This document shows, piece by piece, positions 55,881 through 64,000 of a stretch of 64,000 bases of DNA. The notes under the pieces were generated by a model. The model was not told the DNA's origin. It did no database searches and saw only the letters and a program-made list of their open reading frames with translations. Position 1 is the first letter of the stretch; each line of letters begins with the position of its first letter. Position numbers and translations under genes: made by a program. The stretch comes from Streptomyces sp. RPA4-2 (GTDB taxonomy: Bacteria; Actinomycetota; Actinomycetes; Streptomycetales; Streptomycetaceae). The DNA is taken from contig NZ_CP050975.2 in the NCBI RefSeq assembly GCF_012273515.2, positions 5,828,001-5,892,000 of the forward strand, given 5' to 3'.

Positions 55881-58112
55881 TTGAGTCGTGAAACTGACAG
55901 TTCGTCCTCCGGGCCCAACGGGCGCGGTGGAGCCGCGTACCCGTCGGGGACGCCCCCTTACGGGACCCCCATGGCTTCCGATATCGGTGCCGACGCGGGC
56001 CGTTCGGCCGGCGGCACGCCGCCGGAGGAGCGCAAGACCGAGACCACACTGACGACACGGATCCGGATCAACATCCCCGGATCGCGGCCCATCCCGCCGG
56101 TCGTCGTCCGCACACCGGTCGGGGACGCCGACGTGCCCGCCGAGCCCGCGGCCCCCGCGGGACCGCCCGCGGAGACGCAGCGCGCCATAAGTCCGCCGGC
56201 GGCCGCGGCCCCCGCGACCGACGGTGCGGGCGAGGCCGGGGAGAAGTCCAGCGACTGGTTCGCACCCCGCAAGTCCGGCGCGCCCAAGGGCGGCCCGGGC
56301 GGCGGGTCCACCAACGGTGCGGGCCTGCCCGGCGGTTCGGGTCCGGCGTTGCCGCCGGGCACGGGTGCTCCGGGCGGCCCGGGAGCCGGCGGCGCACGTC
56401 CGGGTGCTCCGGGCGGCAACGGCGCCGGTCCGCTGGGCATCACCGGCGGGGTCCGCCCCGGCGGAGCGAACATCCCCCGTCCTGGCGGGGGCGGCGGCAC
56501 CAACGGCGCGGGTCTTCCCGGCGCCACCGGCGCCGGACCCGTGGCCCCCGGCCACGGCGGCGGCACCGGTTCCTTCGACGTCTCCGCGGCGCTGGGCAAC
56601 ACGGCGTCCTTCCCGGCCATCGGCACCGACGGTCCGGGCGGTCCGGCCGGCAACGGTGGTCCGGGCGGTCCGGGCGGCGAACCGCGCCGCGACGACCTCC
56701 CGTACTTCGCGGAGAACTTCTCCGACAACGGCATGGGCGGCCCGGTGGGCCCGACCGGCGGTCCGGTCACCGGAGACGGCCCGCTGGTGCCCCCGGCCGG
56801 CCCCGGCGTGGCTCCGGGCAGCCTGGCCGCGGGTGGCCCTGGTGGCCCGCGTGGTCATGGCGGACCGGGTGGACCTGGCGGTCTCGGTGGGCCGAGCACG
56901 GGGACCGGCTATTCCGGGGGCGGTCTCAGCGACGACACCGCGATCCTCACCCCGCAGAAGCCCGCGCCCGACCCGGGCGGCCACGGCTACGGCGGCCCCG
57001 GGGGCAACGTCTCCGGTCACACCCTGACCAGTGGCATCCCCGTCGTGCCGGCCGCCCCGAACTCCCCGTTCGGGCCGGGCACGCACACCGACGGCCCGCT
57101 GCCGCACACCCCGCCGAGGGCGTCCGCGCCGGCCCCGAAGCCGGCCGCGCCGTCCAAGCCGGCCAAGAAGAAGGGCCGCAACAAGCCGGCCCTGCTGGGT
57201 GTCCTCGTGGTGGTCCTGGCCGGTGGTGCCTACGGCGCAGGGCTTCTGATGAACCACTCGGACGTGCCCAAGGGCACCACCGTGCTCGGCGTCGACATCG
57301 GCGGCGGCACCCGTGACGAGGCCGTCAAGAAGCTCGACGACGCCTTCGGGGCCCGTATGAACAAGCCGCTCAAGCTTGCGGTGAACGGCACCACCGTCTC
57401 GCTCAAGCCGGACCAGTCCGGGCTCCAGCTGGACAGCCAGGCCACCGTCCGCGCCGCCGCGGGCAGCGACTACAACCCCGTCTCCGTGATCGGCTCGCTG
57501 TTCGGCCAGAAGCGCGTCGTCGAACCGGACATGCCCGTCGACAAGGAGAAGCTGCAGGCCGCCCTGGAGCGCGTCGCCGGCGGCTCCGGCTCGGCGAACG
57601 ACGGCACGATCAGGTTCGAGTCCGGCAAGGCCGTCGCGGTCTACGGCAAGACGGGCAAGGGCGTCGACGTGGCGGCCTCCACCCAGGCCGTCGAGGACGC
57701 GTACCGCACGCAGGTCGAGACCGGCGCCGCCACCCCGGTGAAGGTCGCCACCACGACCCGTCAGCCGACCGTCTCGGACGCCGAGGTCGACCGGATGATG
57801 GCGAAGTTCGCCCAGCCCGCGATGTCGGCTCCCGTGACCGTGCGGACGGACGTGGCGCACTCGATCCCGCTGAGCCCGCAGAAGTCGCTGTGGAAGTTCC
57901 TCAGGGTGACGGCCACCGACGGCAAGCTGGTCGACAAGCCCGACCTGAACGCTCTGAAGGCGCTCTACGGCCAGACGTTCGACGGTGTGCTCATCGCCCG
58001 GGGCAACGGCGAGAAGACGCCCGTCACGCCCCAGGACGTCTACGGCGCCCTGCGCCAGGCGCTGATGAGCAAGACCGACCGGATCGCGGTCATCGCCACG
58101 AACCCGAGCTAG
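55881..58112 (+). CDS. Membrane protein with extracellular peptidoglycan-binding-like (YoaR) domain
   Basis: 743 residues from a TTG with GGGAG 8 bases upstream. Cytoplasmic half: a long Gly/Pro/Ala-rich low-complexity region (about 85-425) of GPGG-like blocks. One membrane segment (LLGVLVVVLAGGAYGAGLLM, about 435-455). Outside: PKGTTVLGVDIGGGTRDEAVKKLDDAF and further repeats resembling the putative peptidoglycan-binding domain found before VanW/L,D-transpeptidase domains. No catalytic domain follows. Possibly an envelope sensor or anchor. Confidence 0.7.
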   Translation: MSRETDSSSSGPNGRGGAAYPSGTPPYGTPMASDIGADAGRSAGGTPPEERKTETTLTTRIRINIPGSRPIPPVVVRTPVGDADVPAEPAAPAGPPAETQRAISPPAAAAPATDGAGEAGEKSSDWFAPRKSGAPKGGPGGGSTNGAGLPGGSGPALPPGTGAPGGPGAGGARPGAPGGNGAGPLGITGGVRPGGANIPRPGGGGGTNGAGLPGATGAGPVAPGHGGGTGSFDVSAALGNTASFPAIGTDGPGGPAGNGGPGGPGGEPRRDDLPYFAENFSDNGMGGPVGPTGGPVTGDGPLVPPAGPGVAPGSLAAGGPGGPRGHGGPGGPGGLGGPSTGTGYSGGGLSDDTAILTPQKPAPDPGGHGYGGPGGNVSGHTLTSGIPVVPAAPNSPFGPGTHTDGPLPHTPPRASAPAPKPAAPSKPAKKKGRNKPALLGVLVVVLAGGAYGAGLLMNHSDVPKGTTVLGVDIGGGTRDEAVKKLDDAFGARMNKPLKLAVNGTTVSLKPDQSGLQLDSQATVRAAAGSDYNPVSVIGSLFGQKRVVEPDMPVDKEKLQAALERVAGGSGSANDGTIRFESGKAVAVYGKTGKGVDVAASTQAVEDAYRTQVETGAATPVKVATTTRQPTVSDAEVDRMMAKFAQPAMSAPVTVRTDVAHSIPLSPQKSLWKFLRVTATDGKLVDKPDLNALKALYGQTFDGVLIARGNGEKTPVTPQDVYGALRQALMSKTDRIAVIATNPS

Positions 58113-58128
58113 GCCCGTTTTGACCGCA

Positions 58129-58159
58129 CGAGGGGGGCGTCCACCGGGCGCCCCCCTCG
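58129..58159 (+). terminator. Hairpin after the YoaR-like gene
   Basis: 11-bp perfect stem (58129-58139 with 58149-58159), starting 17 bases after the stop; a TTTT lies before it, not after. Confidence 0.65.
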
Positions 58160-58205
58160 CCGTGTCCGCCACCGGGCCCGTCACCGGTCTCGTCACCCGG
58201 TTCGT

Positions 58206-58219
58206 ATGACATCTGTCAT
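58206..58219. promoter_or_regulatory. Palindrome ATGACA-TC-TGTCAT, candidate response-regulator site
   Basis: Perfect 6-bp inverted repeat with a 2-base spacer, about 60-75 bases before the ABC ATPase start. The operon downstream ends with a DesKR-type two-component pair; such regulators bind short palindromes upstream of their own export operon, so this is the likely autoregulatory operator. Confidence 0.55.
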
Positions 58220-58279
58220 CCGGCACTCGGGACCGCCGACACTGCCGGGCACGGGGTCCCCGCCGCCACCATGGTCGGC

Positions 58280-59206
58280 ATGACAACGACAGCGGCACCG
58301 CCCACCACCCCGGTGGTCGGATTCGACCAGGTGACCAAGACGTACGGCAGTGTGCGCGCCGTGGACGGGCTCACGCTCGACCTGCACCCGGGTGAGACCG
58401 TCGCCCTGCTGGGGCCGAACGGTGCGGGCAAGTCGACCACCCTGGACCTGCTCCTCGGCCTCAAGCACGCCGACAGCGGCACCGTCCGGGTGTTCGGCAC
58501 CAGCCCCCGTGAGGCCATCGTCGGCGGCCGGGTGGGCGCCATGCTGCAGAGCGGCGGCCTGATGGACGAGGTGACGGTCGTCGAACTGGTCAAACTCGCC
58601 TGCCAGTTGCACCCGAAGCCGTTCAGGGTCACCGAGGTGCTGGCCCGCGCGGGTATCTCGCAGATCGCCGACCGCAAGGTCAACAAGCTCTCCGGCGGCC
58701 AGGAACAGCGCGTCCGCTTCGCGCTCGCCACCGCCGGGGCCAACGATCTGATCGTGCTCGACGAACCCACCACGGGCATGGACGTCTCCGCCCGCCAGGC
58801 CTTCTGGGCCACCATGCGCGAACAGGCCGAACAGGGCCGGACCGTGCTGTTCGCCACGCACTACCTGGAAGAGGCCGACGCCATCGCCGACCGGGTGCTC
58901 GTGCTGCACCGGGGCCGGCTGCTGGCCGACGGCACCGCCGCCGAGATCAAGGCGAAGGCCGGCGCCCGCCGGATCGCCTTCGACCTGGAAGACCCCATCG
59001 ACGAGACCGCGCTGCGGGCCCTGCCCTTCCTGACGACGATCGACGTCTCCGGGCACACCGTCCGCATCCAGTCCTCCGACGCCGACGCGACCGTGCACGC
59101 GCTGTACGGGCTCGGTCTCTACCCCCGAAATCTCGAAGTCGCCGGACTCGGCCTGGAGCAGGCCTTCGTCGCCATCACCGCCGCCGAGGAGGCGAAGTCG
59201 CAGTGA
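58280..59206 (+). CDS. ABC exporter ATP-binding protein (DrrA-like)
   Basis: 308 residues from the ATG at 58280; ATG 58271 would add three residues. Walker A GPNGAGKST (about 46-54), signature LSGGQEQRVRFALA, Walker B LIVLDEPTTGMD, switch His in LFATHYLEE. A C-terminal domain of about 85 residues follows as in daunorubicin-type ABC-2 ATPases. Pairs with the permease that overlaps its stop. Confidence 0.9.
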   Translation: MTTTAAPPTTPVVGFDQVTKTYGSVRAVDGLTLDLHPGETVALLGPNGAGKSTTLDLLLGLKHADSGTVRVFGTSPREAIVGGRVGAMLQSGGLMDEVTVVELVKLACQLHPKPFRVTEVLARAGISQIADRKVNKLSGGQEQRVRFALATAGANDLIVLDEPTTGMDVSARQAFWATMREQAEQGRTVLFATHYLEEADAIADRVLVLHRGRLLADGTAAEIKAKAGARRIAFDLEDPIDETALRALPFLTTIDVSGHTVRIQSSDADATVHALYGLGLYPRNLEVAGLGLEQAFVAITAAEEAKSQ

Positions 59207-59943
59207 ACAGCCTCATCCGGCTCGAGATCACCCGGGCCCTGCGCAACAAGAAATTCCTGTTCTTCTCGGTGATCTACCCCTCGGCCCTGTTCCTCCTGAT
59301 CGCGGGCAGCGCCGACGACACCACCAAGGTCGACGGCACCGGGCTCACCCTGCCGACCTTCTTCATGGTCTCCATGGCCTCCTTCGGGGCGCTGACGGCC
59401 GTCCTGATGGGCAACAGCGAGCGGATCGCCAAGGAGCGCGAGAGCGGCTGGGTACGGCAGCTCAGGCTCACCACGCTGCCCGGCCGCGGCTATGTGCTGG
59501 CGAAGACCGCCAGCGCCGCCGTCATCAGCCTGCCGTCGATCGTGGTCGTCTTCGCGGTCGCCGCCGCCGTGAAGCACGTACGGCTGGACGCCTGGCAGTG
59601 GCTCGCGCTCACCGGCGCGATCTGGGCGGGCAGCCTCGTCTTCGCCGCGCTCGGCGTGGCGGTCGGCTATCTGGCGAGCGGTGACGCGGTCCGTCCGATC
59701 ACGATGATCCTGTACTTCGGACTGTCGGTGCTCGGCGGTCTGTGGATGCCCACGACCACATTCCCCGACTGGCTGCAGAAGATCGCGTCCTGGCTGCCGA
59801 CCCACGCGTACGCTGCCCTCGGGCGGTCGATCGAGCTGGGCGACGCCCCGCACGCGAAGGACCTCGCCATCCTCGCCGTGTCCTTCCTCCTCTTCGCGGG
59901 CGGCGCGGCCTGGCTGTACCGGAAGGACACGCTGAAAGCGTGA
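59203..59943 (+). CDS. ABC-2 type exporter permease
   Basis: 246 residues, six membrane segments, starting NSLIRLEITRALRNKKFLFFSVIYP with the ABC-2 motif region LRLTTLPGRGYVLAKT and MILYFGLSVLGGLWMP. The GTG overlaps the ATPase stop (GTGA), and its own stop overlaps the histidine kinase start, so all four genes form a tight operon. The exported compound is unknown. Confidence 0.9.
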   Translation: MNSLIRLEITRALRNKKFLFFSVIYPSALFLLIAGSADDTTKVDGTGLTLPTFFMVSMASFGALTAVLMGNSERIAKERESGWVRQLRLTTLPGRGYVLAKTASAAVISLPSIVVVFAVAAAVKHVRLDAWQWLALTGAIWAGSLVFAALGVAVGYLASGDAVRPITMILYFGLSVLGGLWMPTTTFPDWLQKIASWLPTHAYAALGRSIELGDAPHAKDLAILAVSFLLFAGGAAWLYRKDTLKA

Positions 59944-61133
59944 GCAGCGTCGGCATCGGGCAACCCCCGCGGAACCACAGGCAACGGTTGGTCAAGGCCG
60001 TGTGGACGGGCATCTGGCTCGTCTATCTGAGCGCGCCCGTCAGCGACCTGGTGCACGGCGGCCACAGCACCGGCGTCGTCGTGCTCGGCTGGATCGGCCT
60101 GGTGGTCTTCGTCGCCTGGTACGGGGTGCTGGTCTTCCGTACCGGCCGCGGCGAGGCCACCCCCCTGGTGCTGGGCTCGCTGGTGGTCCTGGCGGCCCAG
60201 TCCGGCCTCCTCGCCCTCAGCCTCGGGCGGGAGTGGCTCGTCCTGTTCGTGTACGTCTCGATCGCGTCCGGGGCCGTGCTCCCGCTGCGGATGTCCCGCT
60301 GGGCCATCCCGGCCGTGTCGGCCCTGCTGACGGCGATCGCGCTGGCGGTCCCGGGCGGCAAGGCGTATCTGGCGGGGCTGCTCATCCCGGCCTTCCTCGG
60401 CGGGTTCGCGATGACCGGCGTACGCGAACTGGTCCGCACGACGATCGCGTTGCGCGAGGCCCGCGCGACGGTCGCCCAACTGGCCGCGAACGAGGAGCGC
60501 CTGCGGCTGGCCCGGGACCTGCACGATCTGCTCGGCCACTCGCTGTCGCTCATCACGCTCAAGAGCGAGCTGGCCGGACGGATGCTCCCCGGCCAGCCCG
60601 AGAAGGCGGCCCAGCAGGTCGCCGACATCGAACAGGTCAGCCGGCAGGCCCTGGTCGACGTGCGCGAGGCCGTCACCGGCTACCGCAGGCCCCGGCTGTC
60701 CGGCGAACTCGCGGGCGCCCAGGTCGCGTTGACGGCGGCCGGTGTCACGGCGGACCTGCCCACCGAACCGGACCTCGCCGGTGTCGTCGGCGCCGCCGGC
60801 GTCGCCGAGGAGACCGAGTCCGCGCTGGCCTGGGCGCTGCGCGAGGCGATCACCAACGTCGTACGGCACAGCGGGGCCCGGCGCTGCGCGGTGGAGCTCG
60901 TGCGCCGCCAGACGCTGGACGGCCCGGTGCTCGAACTGGTCGTGGAGGACGACGGGTCGGGCGGTTCCGGCGACGGCCCCGGGAACGGGCTCACGGGGCT
61001 GACCGAGCGCCTGGAGAAGGCCGGCGGGACGCTGGAGGCGGGCCGGGTGCGCAGGGGCTTCCGGCTGGTCGCCCGGGTGCCGGCCGAGGCCCCTGCCGAC
61101 GCCGGGGGGCACCCCGTAGGATCCGGTGCATGA
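59940..61133 (+). CDS. Sensor histidine kinase, DesK/NarX-like (HisKA_3)
   Basis: 397 residues from a GTG overlapping the permease stop. About five to six membrane segments without a large outer domain (about 18-165), as in intramembrane-sensing kinases. The dimerisation/phosphoacceptor helix RLARDLHDLLGHSLSLITLKSEL has the acceptor His at about 196. The HATPase domain has ALREAITNVVRHSGA and EDDGSGG / GNGLTGLTERLEKAGG. Probably monitors the membrane or a substrate of the exporter encoded with it. Confidence 0.92.
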   Translation: MSSVGIGQPPRNHRQRLVKAVWTGIWLVYLSAPVSDLVHGGHSTGVVVLGWIGLVVFVAWYGVLVFRTGRGEATPLVLGSLVVLAAQSGLLALSLGREWLVLFVYVSIASGAVLPLRMSRWAIPAVSALLTAIALAVPGGKAYLAGLLIPAFLGGFAMTGVRELVRTTIALREARATVAQLAANEERLRLARDLHDLLGHSLSLITLKSELAGRMLPGQPEKAAQQVADIEQVSRQALVDVREAVTGYRRPRLSGELAGAQVALTAAGVTADLPTEPDLAGVVGAAGVAEETESALAWALREAITNVVRHSGARRCAVELVRRQTLDGPVLELVVEDDGSGGSGDGPGNGLTGLTERLEKAGGTLEAGRVRRGFRLVARVPAEAPADAGGHPVGSGA

Positions 61134-61744
61134 GCCGCACGATCAAGGTCCTGCTCGCCGAGGACCAGTCGATGGTCCGCGAGGCGCTGGCGGCCCTGCT
61201 GGGCCTCGAACCGGACATCGAGGTGGTCGCCCAGGTGGCACGCGGCGACGAGGTGCTGGCCGCGGCGCGCGCGAACGACGTCGACGTGGCGCTCCTCGAC
61301 ATCGAGATGCCGGGCAAGACGGGCATCGAGGCCGCGGCCGAGGTCCACAGGGAACTCCCCGGCATCAAACTGCTCATCCTCACCACCTTCGGACGCCCCG
61401 GCTATCTGCGCAGCGCCATGGAGTCCGGCGCCGACGCCTTCCTGGTCAAGGACGCCCCGGCGGCCCAACTCGCCACGGCGGTGCGCAAGGTGCTCGCCGG
61501 TGAGCGCGTCATCGACCCCGGCCTCGCGGCCGCGGCCCTCGCCGAGGGCGCCAACCCGCTGACCGACCGCGAGCGCGAGGTGCTGCGCGCGGCGGCCGAC
61601 GGTTCCACGAACGCGGAGCTCGCCAAGGCCCTTCACCTCTCCCAGGGCACGGTCCGCAACTACCTCTCCACGGCGATCCAGAAGCTCGCGGTCCGCAACC
61701 GCGCGGAGGCGGTACGGATCGCGCGGGAGAAGGGCTGGCTGTAG
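61130..61744 (+). CDS. Response regulator, NarL/LuxR type (DesR-like)
   Basis: 204 residues; ATG overlaps the kinase stop. Receiver domain with acidic pocket E11/D12, phosphoacceptor Asp57 (VALLDIEMPG), Thr in LTTFGRPGY and Lys in FLVKDAP. C-terminal LuxR helix-turn-helix LTDREREVLRAAADGSTNAELA then HLSQGTVRNYLSTAI (about 140-185). Likely binds the palindrome at 58206-58219 to control the operon. Confidence 0.93.
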   Translation: MSRTIKVLLAEDQSMVREALAALLGLEPDIEVVAQVARGDEVLAAARANDVDVALLDIEMPGKTGIEAAAEVHRELPGIKLLILTTFGRPGYLRSAMESGADAFLVKDAPAAQLATAVRKVLAGERVIDPGLAAAALAEGANPLTDREREVLRAAADGSTNAELAKALHLSQGTVRNYLSTAIQKLAVRNRAEAVRIAREKGWL

Positions 61745-61770
61745 GCCGGGTCCGCGCCTTCGCGGCGGCC

Positions 61771-62622
61771 TCAGTTGAGCATCGCCCGCGCCGCCCGGGC
61801 CTGCCCCCGTACCCGCTCCGCGGTCGGCGGATCCACCGCGGTCACGACCTCCGCGTACGCGTCCAGTTCCACCGCGCCCGCGAGGAAGTCCCCGCGCTGC
61901 ACCAGGAGTTGCGCCCGGTCGTAGCGCAGCCGGGCCGGGTGCGAGGGCATCAGCAGGCACAACTCGACGGCCCATAGGGCCACATCCGACCGCTCCGGCC
62001 GCACGGCCGCCCATGCCCGGACGTTGTTCAGGACCCGTACGACCACGTCGAGCGGATCGGCGGGACCCAGCATCGACGGCTGCAGGGGCGCACCGGTGGC
62101 GCCCTGCACGAGCAGCTCGGCGTCCGGGCCGCTCAGCACCCGGCCGCCGTCGAAGGGATCGGCGAGCACCTGCTCTTCGGGCGGTCCGAAGCCCACCACG
62201 AAGTGCCCGGGCAGAGCGACCCCGTACACCGGGGCCCCGGCCCTCCTGGCCACCTCCACCCACACCACGGACAGCAGGATGGGCAGCCCCCGGCGCCGCC
62301 GCAGCACCTGGTGCAGCAGTGACGACTCGAGCCGCTGGTAGTCGCCGGGCGCGCCCCGGAACCCGCAGCGCTCGCCGAGCAGTCCGGCCAGCGCCGTGGC
62401 CCAGGAGCGTGGTCCGCCGGGCCGGAACGGCAGCTGTCCGGCCAACTCGTCCAGCTCGATCTGCGCCGCGTCGATCCCCGCCTCGTCCAGCTCCCCGTCC
62501 GCCGCGGCCCCCACCAGCAGACACAGCAGCGCCAGATCGGGCCGCTCGGACCGCGCCTCCTCGGCGAACAGCCGCCGCACCTCCGCGGCACGCTCCGGCT
62601 CCGGCGGACGAGGGGAACCCAT
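61771..62622 (-). CDS. SirB1-like transglutaminase-fold/TPR protein
   Basis: 283 residues from the ATG at 62622 (GAGGA upstream); the frame is open to 63075. The N-terminal helical and transglutaminase-like core contains SSLLHQVLRRRRGLPILLSVVWVEVARRAGAPVYGVALPGHFVVG, the SirB1 signature, but the Cys of active transglutaminases is absent. The C-terminus is a TPR-like pair of helices (HPARLRYDRAQLLVQRGDFLAGAVELDAY). Unknown role; downstream of the GNAT gene on the same strand. Confidence 0.85.
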   Translation of the reverse strand: MGSPRPPEPERAAEVRRLFAEEARSERPDLALLCLLVGAAADGELDEAGIDAAQIELDELAGQLPFRPGGPRSWATALAGLLGERCGFRGAPGDYQRLESSLLHQVLRRRRGLPILLSVVWVEVARRAGAPVYGVALPGHFVVGFGPPEEQVLADPFDGGRVLSGPDAELLVQGATGAPLQPSMLGPADPLDVVVRVLNNVRAWAAVRPERSDVALWAVELCLLMPSHPARLRYDRAQLLVQRGDFLAGAVELDAYAEVVTAVDPPTAERVRGQARAARAMLN

Positions 62623-62639
62623 GGCGTCCTCGCCCCCCG

Positions 62640-63833
62640 TCACGCCGACGCGGAGCGGTCGCCGCCGTCCACGGGGAGTGCGCTGTGCGAGCGGTCGGTT
62701 CCGGGATCGCCCGGGGCGTCGTGCGTGCCGCCGGGTCCGGAGCCCCGTGCGGTGGCGCGCGTGTCGTCGGCTCCGGTCCTGGTGGGGCGGCCGGGCGTGT
62801 CGTCGGCTCCGGTCCCGGTGGGTCCGCCGGGCTCGTCCGGTGTCCGTGGTGCGCGGTAGTGGTGGTACGCGTGATGCGGGGCGAAGCCCAGGCCGGTGTA
62901 CAGCGCCCGCGCTCCCGTGTTGTCCGACTCCACCTGGAGCCAGGCCGCCGAGGCGCCCTCCTCCAGGGCCCGGCCGGCCAGCGCGGCCATGACGGTGGTG
63001 GCAAGGCCCCGTCGGCGGTGCGCCGGATCGACCTCGACGGCCGCGAAGCCGGCCCACCGCCCGTCCACGACACACCGTCCGATCGCGGCCGGCGCCTCAC
63101 CGGCCGTGCCCGGAACCGTCGCGAACCACACCGAGGGCCCGCCGCCCAGCACCTTCAGGGCGACGTCGCTGAGCCCCTTGCGCTGATAGCTGCCCAGCCA
63201 CGCGGCGTCCGCGGTGCGGGACAGGACGACGTCGGGTGCCGCACGGTCGGCGAGGGGGGCCAGCGGGCCGACCCACAGCCCGGCCGTCACCTCACGCGTC
63301 CAGCCGCGCGCCTCCAGCTCCGCGCACAGCGCCTCCTGCGTGCCCTCGGCGCCGGTGGCGGTCTGCACGCGCGCGGGCAGCCCACGGGCCGCGTACCAGT
63401 CCCGTACCCGGGTCAGCGCCTCGTCCAGCGGTACGCCGGGCTCGCCGAGCGGCAGCACGGAGTTCGCACGCCGGGTGAAACCGGAGGCCGCCCGCAGCTC
63501 CCAGTCCCCGAGCCGTTCGCTCTCCACCGGCCGCCAGGCACGCGCGGCGGCCCGCGCCAGCTCCTCGTACGTCGCCGCGGGCCCGCGGCGACGCGCCGGG
63601 GCGGCCGGGACGACCTTGCCCGCCACCAGCGCGGACTCCGGAATCCGGACACTCTCCCCGCCGCGTCGTGTGATCAGCAGCACGCCGTCGTCCCATGATG
63701 TGAGAACGCCTACCGTGTCGGTGAACTTCTCACCCGCGCCACCATCTTCGATCATCTGCCGAACAGAGACGCGTTTGCCCACGTCAGCAGTGGTGATATG
63801 GACCTTGAGCCGTCCGGCCGCAGAGATTTCCAC
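62640..63833 (-). CDS. GNAT family N-acetyltransferase with N-terminal SH3-like domain
   Basis: 397 residues from a GTG. The N-terminal ~75 residues (GKRVSVRQMI, TVGVLTSWDDGVLLITRRGGESVRIPESALVAGKVVP) form a small beta-barrel-like domain. The C-terminal GNAT domain has the acetyl-CoA loop VDPAHRRRGLATTVMAALAG and WLQVESDNTGARALYTGLGF. This two-part layout matches an actinobacterial family (Rv0428c-like, from memory). The last ~75 residues are a Thr/Gly/Asp repeat tail. Divergent from fdxA. Confidence 0.88.
   Translation of the reverse strand: MEISAAGRLKVHITTADVGKRVSVRQMIEDGGAGEKFTDTVGVLTSWDDGVLLITRRGGESVRIPESALVAGKVVPAAPARRRGPAATYEELARAAARAWRPVESERLGDWELRAASGFTRRANSVLPLGEPGVPLDEALTRVRDWYAARGLPARVQTATGAEGTQEALCAELEARGWTREVTAGLWVGPLAPLADRAAPDVVLSRTADAAWLGSYQRKGLSDVALKVLGGGPSVWFATVPGTAGEAPAAIGRCVVDGRWAGFAAVEVDPAHRRRGLATTVMAALAGRALEEGASAAWLQVESDNTGARALYTGLGFAPHHAYHHYRAPRTPDEPGGPTGTGADDTPGRPTRTGADDTRATARGSGPGGTHDAPGDPGTDRSHSALPVDGGDRSASA
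62759..62814. repeat. 20-bp direct repeat in the GNAT tail
   Basis: Exact GCGTGTCGTCGGCTCCGGTC at 62759-62778 and 62795-62814 (period 36, frame-keeping), encoding the repeated TGADDT in the acetyltransferase tail. Confidence 0.9.
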
Positions 63834-63973
63834 AGGTCAGTTCACCCCTCCTGTTCGGATCATGCCCCGGAACGGAGATACTAGGTGCGGGCATCGACGA
63901 CGCCGCGCTCCCGCGCGCCAGGCGGCGGAGCCTACGGAGGCCCGCCAGCGCCCTATCGAGGAGGAACGACAGC

Positions 63974-64000
63974 GTGACCTACGTCATCGCGCAGCCTTGT
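63974..64000 (+). CDS. fdxA: Ferredoxin FdxA, first codons only
   Basis: Nine codons from a GTG preceded by GAGGAGGAAC encode VTYVIAQPC, the start of the actinobacterial 7Fe ferredoxin (the Cys is its first cluster ligand). Cut by the window end. Confidence 0.8.

Noticed and set aside
55569..58298. 909-codon antisense frame over the YoaR-like gene
   Set aside because: Low-complexity Arg/Gly translation with no domain; produced by the Gly/Pro repeats of the sense gene.
60680..63100. Long minus-strand frame across the kinase, regulator and SirB1 genes
   Set aside because: Composition is Arg/Pro noise and it runs antisense to two clearly coding genes.

Overview
The window is chromosomal DNA from a Streptomyces or very close relative. 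It is very GC-rich, nearly every codon ends in G or C, GTG starts are frequent, and start/stop overlaps of the ATGA or GTGA type are common. From memory, and not checked here, the gene order ispH, ppgK, ychF, sdhCAB, typA, bldKABCDE, peptide ABC operon, S9 peptidase, mshB resembles the stretch of the S. coelicolor chromosome around SCO5058 to SCO5138. No tRNA, rRNA, integrase, transposase, phage gene or CRISPR array was found.

Layout. 0-6.9 kb: 3' end of ispH, polyphosphate glucokinase, a small membrane protein, the YchF GTPase, a YefM/YoeB toxin-antitoxin pair with a palindromic operator, a threonine-synthase-like enzyme whose stop appears lost, and a septum-formation-domain membrane protein. 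7-16.3 kb: GntR regulator, a SPOR-like miniprotein, a Nudix hydrolase, an RsbW-like ATPase next to a PAS-GAF-SpoIIE-HATPase phosphatase (a stress or sporulation signalling pair), a damaged TPM-family gene, a frame-disrupted membrane protein and a small membrane protein. 16.3-20.1 kb: a three-subunit succinate dehydrogenase/fumarate reductase operon with a small leading gene. 20.7-25 kb: an orphan peptide-binding lipoprotein and typA.

25-50 kb is a peptide-uptake hub with three complete oligopeptide ABC importers. The first (25.5-31.9 kb, plus strand) has the order and position of the developmental bldKABCDE operon. A second importer with the same gene order and strikingly similar proteins lies inverted at 37.7-43.9 kb. 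The two are separated by seven accessory genes (methyltransferase, amidohydrolase, DinB, two VOC proteins, DUF4232 lipoprotein, MFS exporter). The third importer (44.3-50 kb) starts divergently from the second. A prolyl-oligopeptidase-family peptidase follows. The bldKA leader carries two very short ORFs with consensus ribosome-binding sites and a pair of mutually exclusive hairpins, one of which covers the first ribosome-binding site. A strong hairpin follows the binding-protein gene in all three operons, probably to set subunit ratios.

52-64 kb: a 64-residue membrane protein, a winged-helix-like regulator behind a folded leader, mycothiol gene mshB, two membrane proteins, an ABC exporter plus DesKR-type two-component operon with an upstream palindrome, a SirB1/transglutaminase-like protein, a GNAT acetyltransferase and the first codons of ferredoxin fdxA.

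Three genes in the first 16 kb (4.0-5.4, 12.7-14.5 and 14.6-15.9 kb) show frame or deletion lesions. These may be real decay or assembly indels; raw-read checking would decide. All functional calls rest on reading the sequence and recalling families, with no database search.
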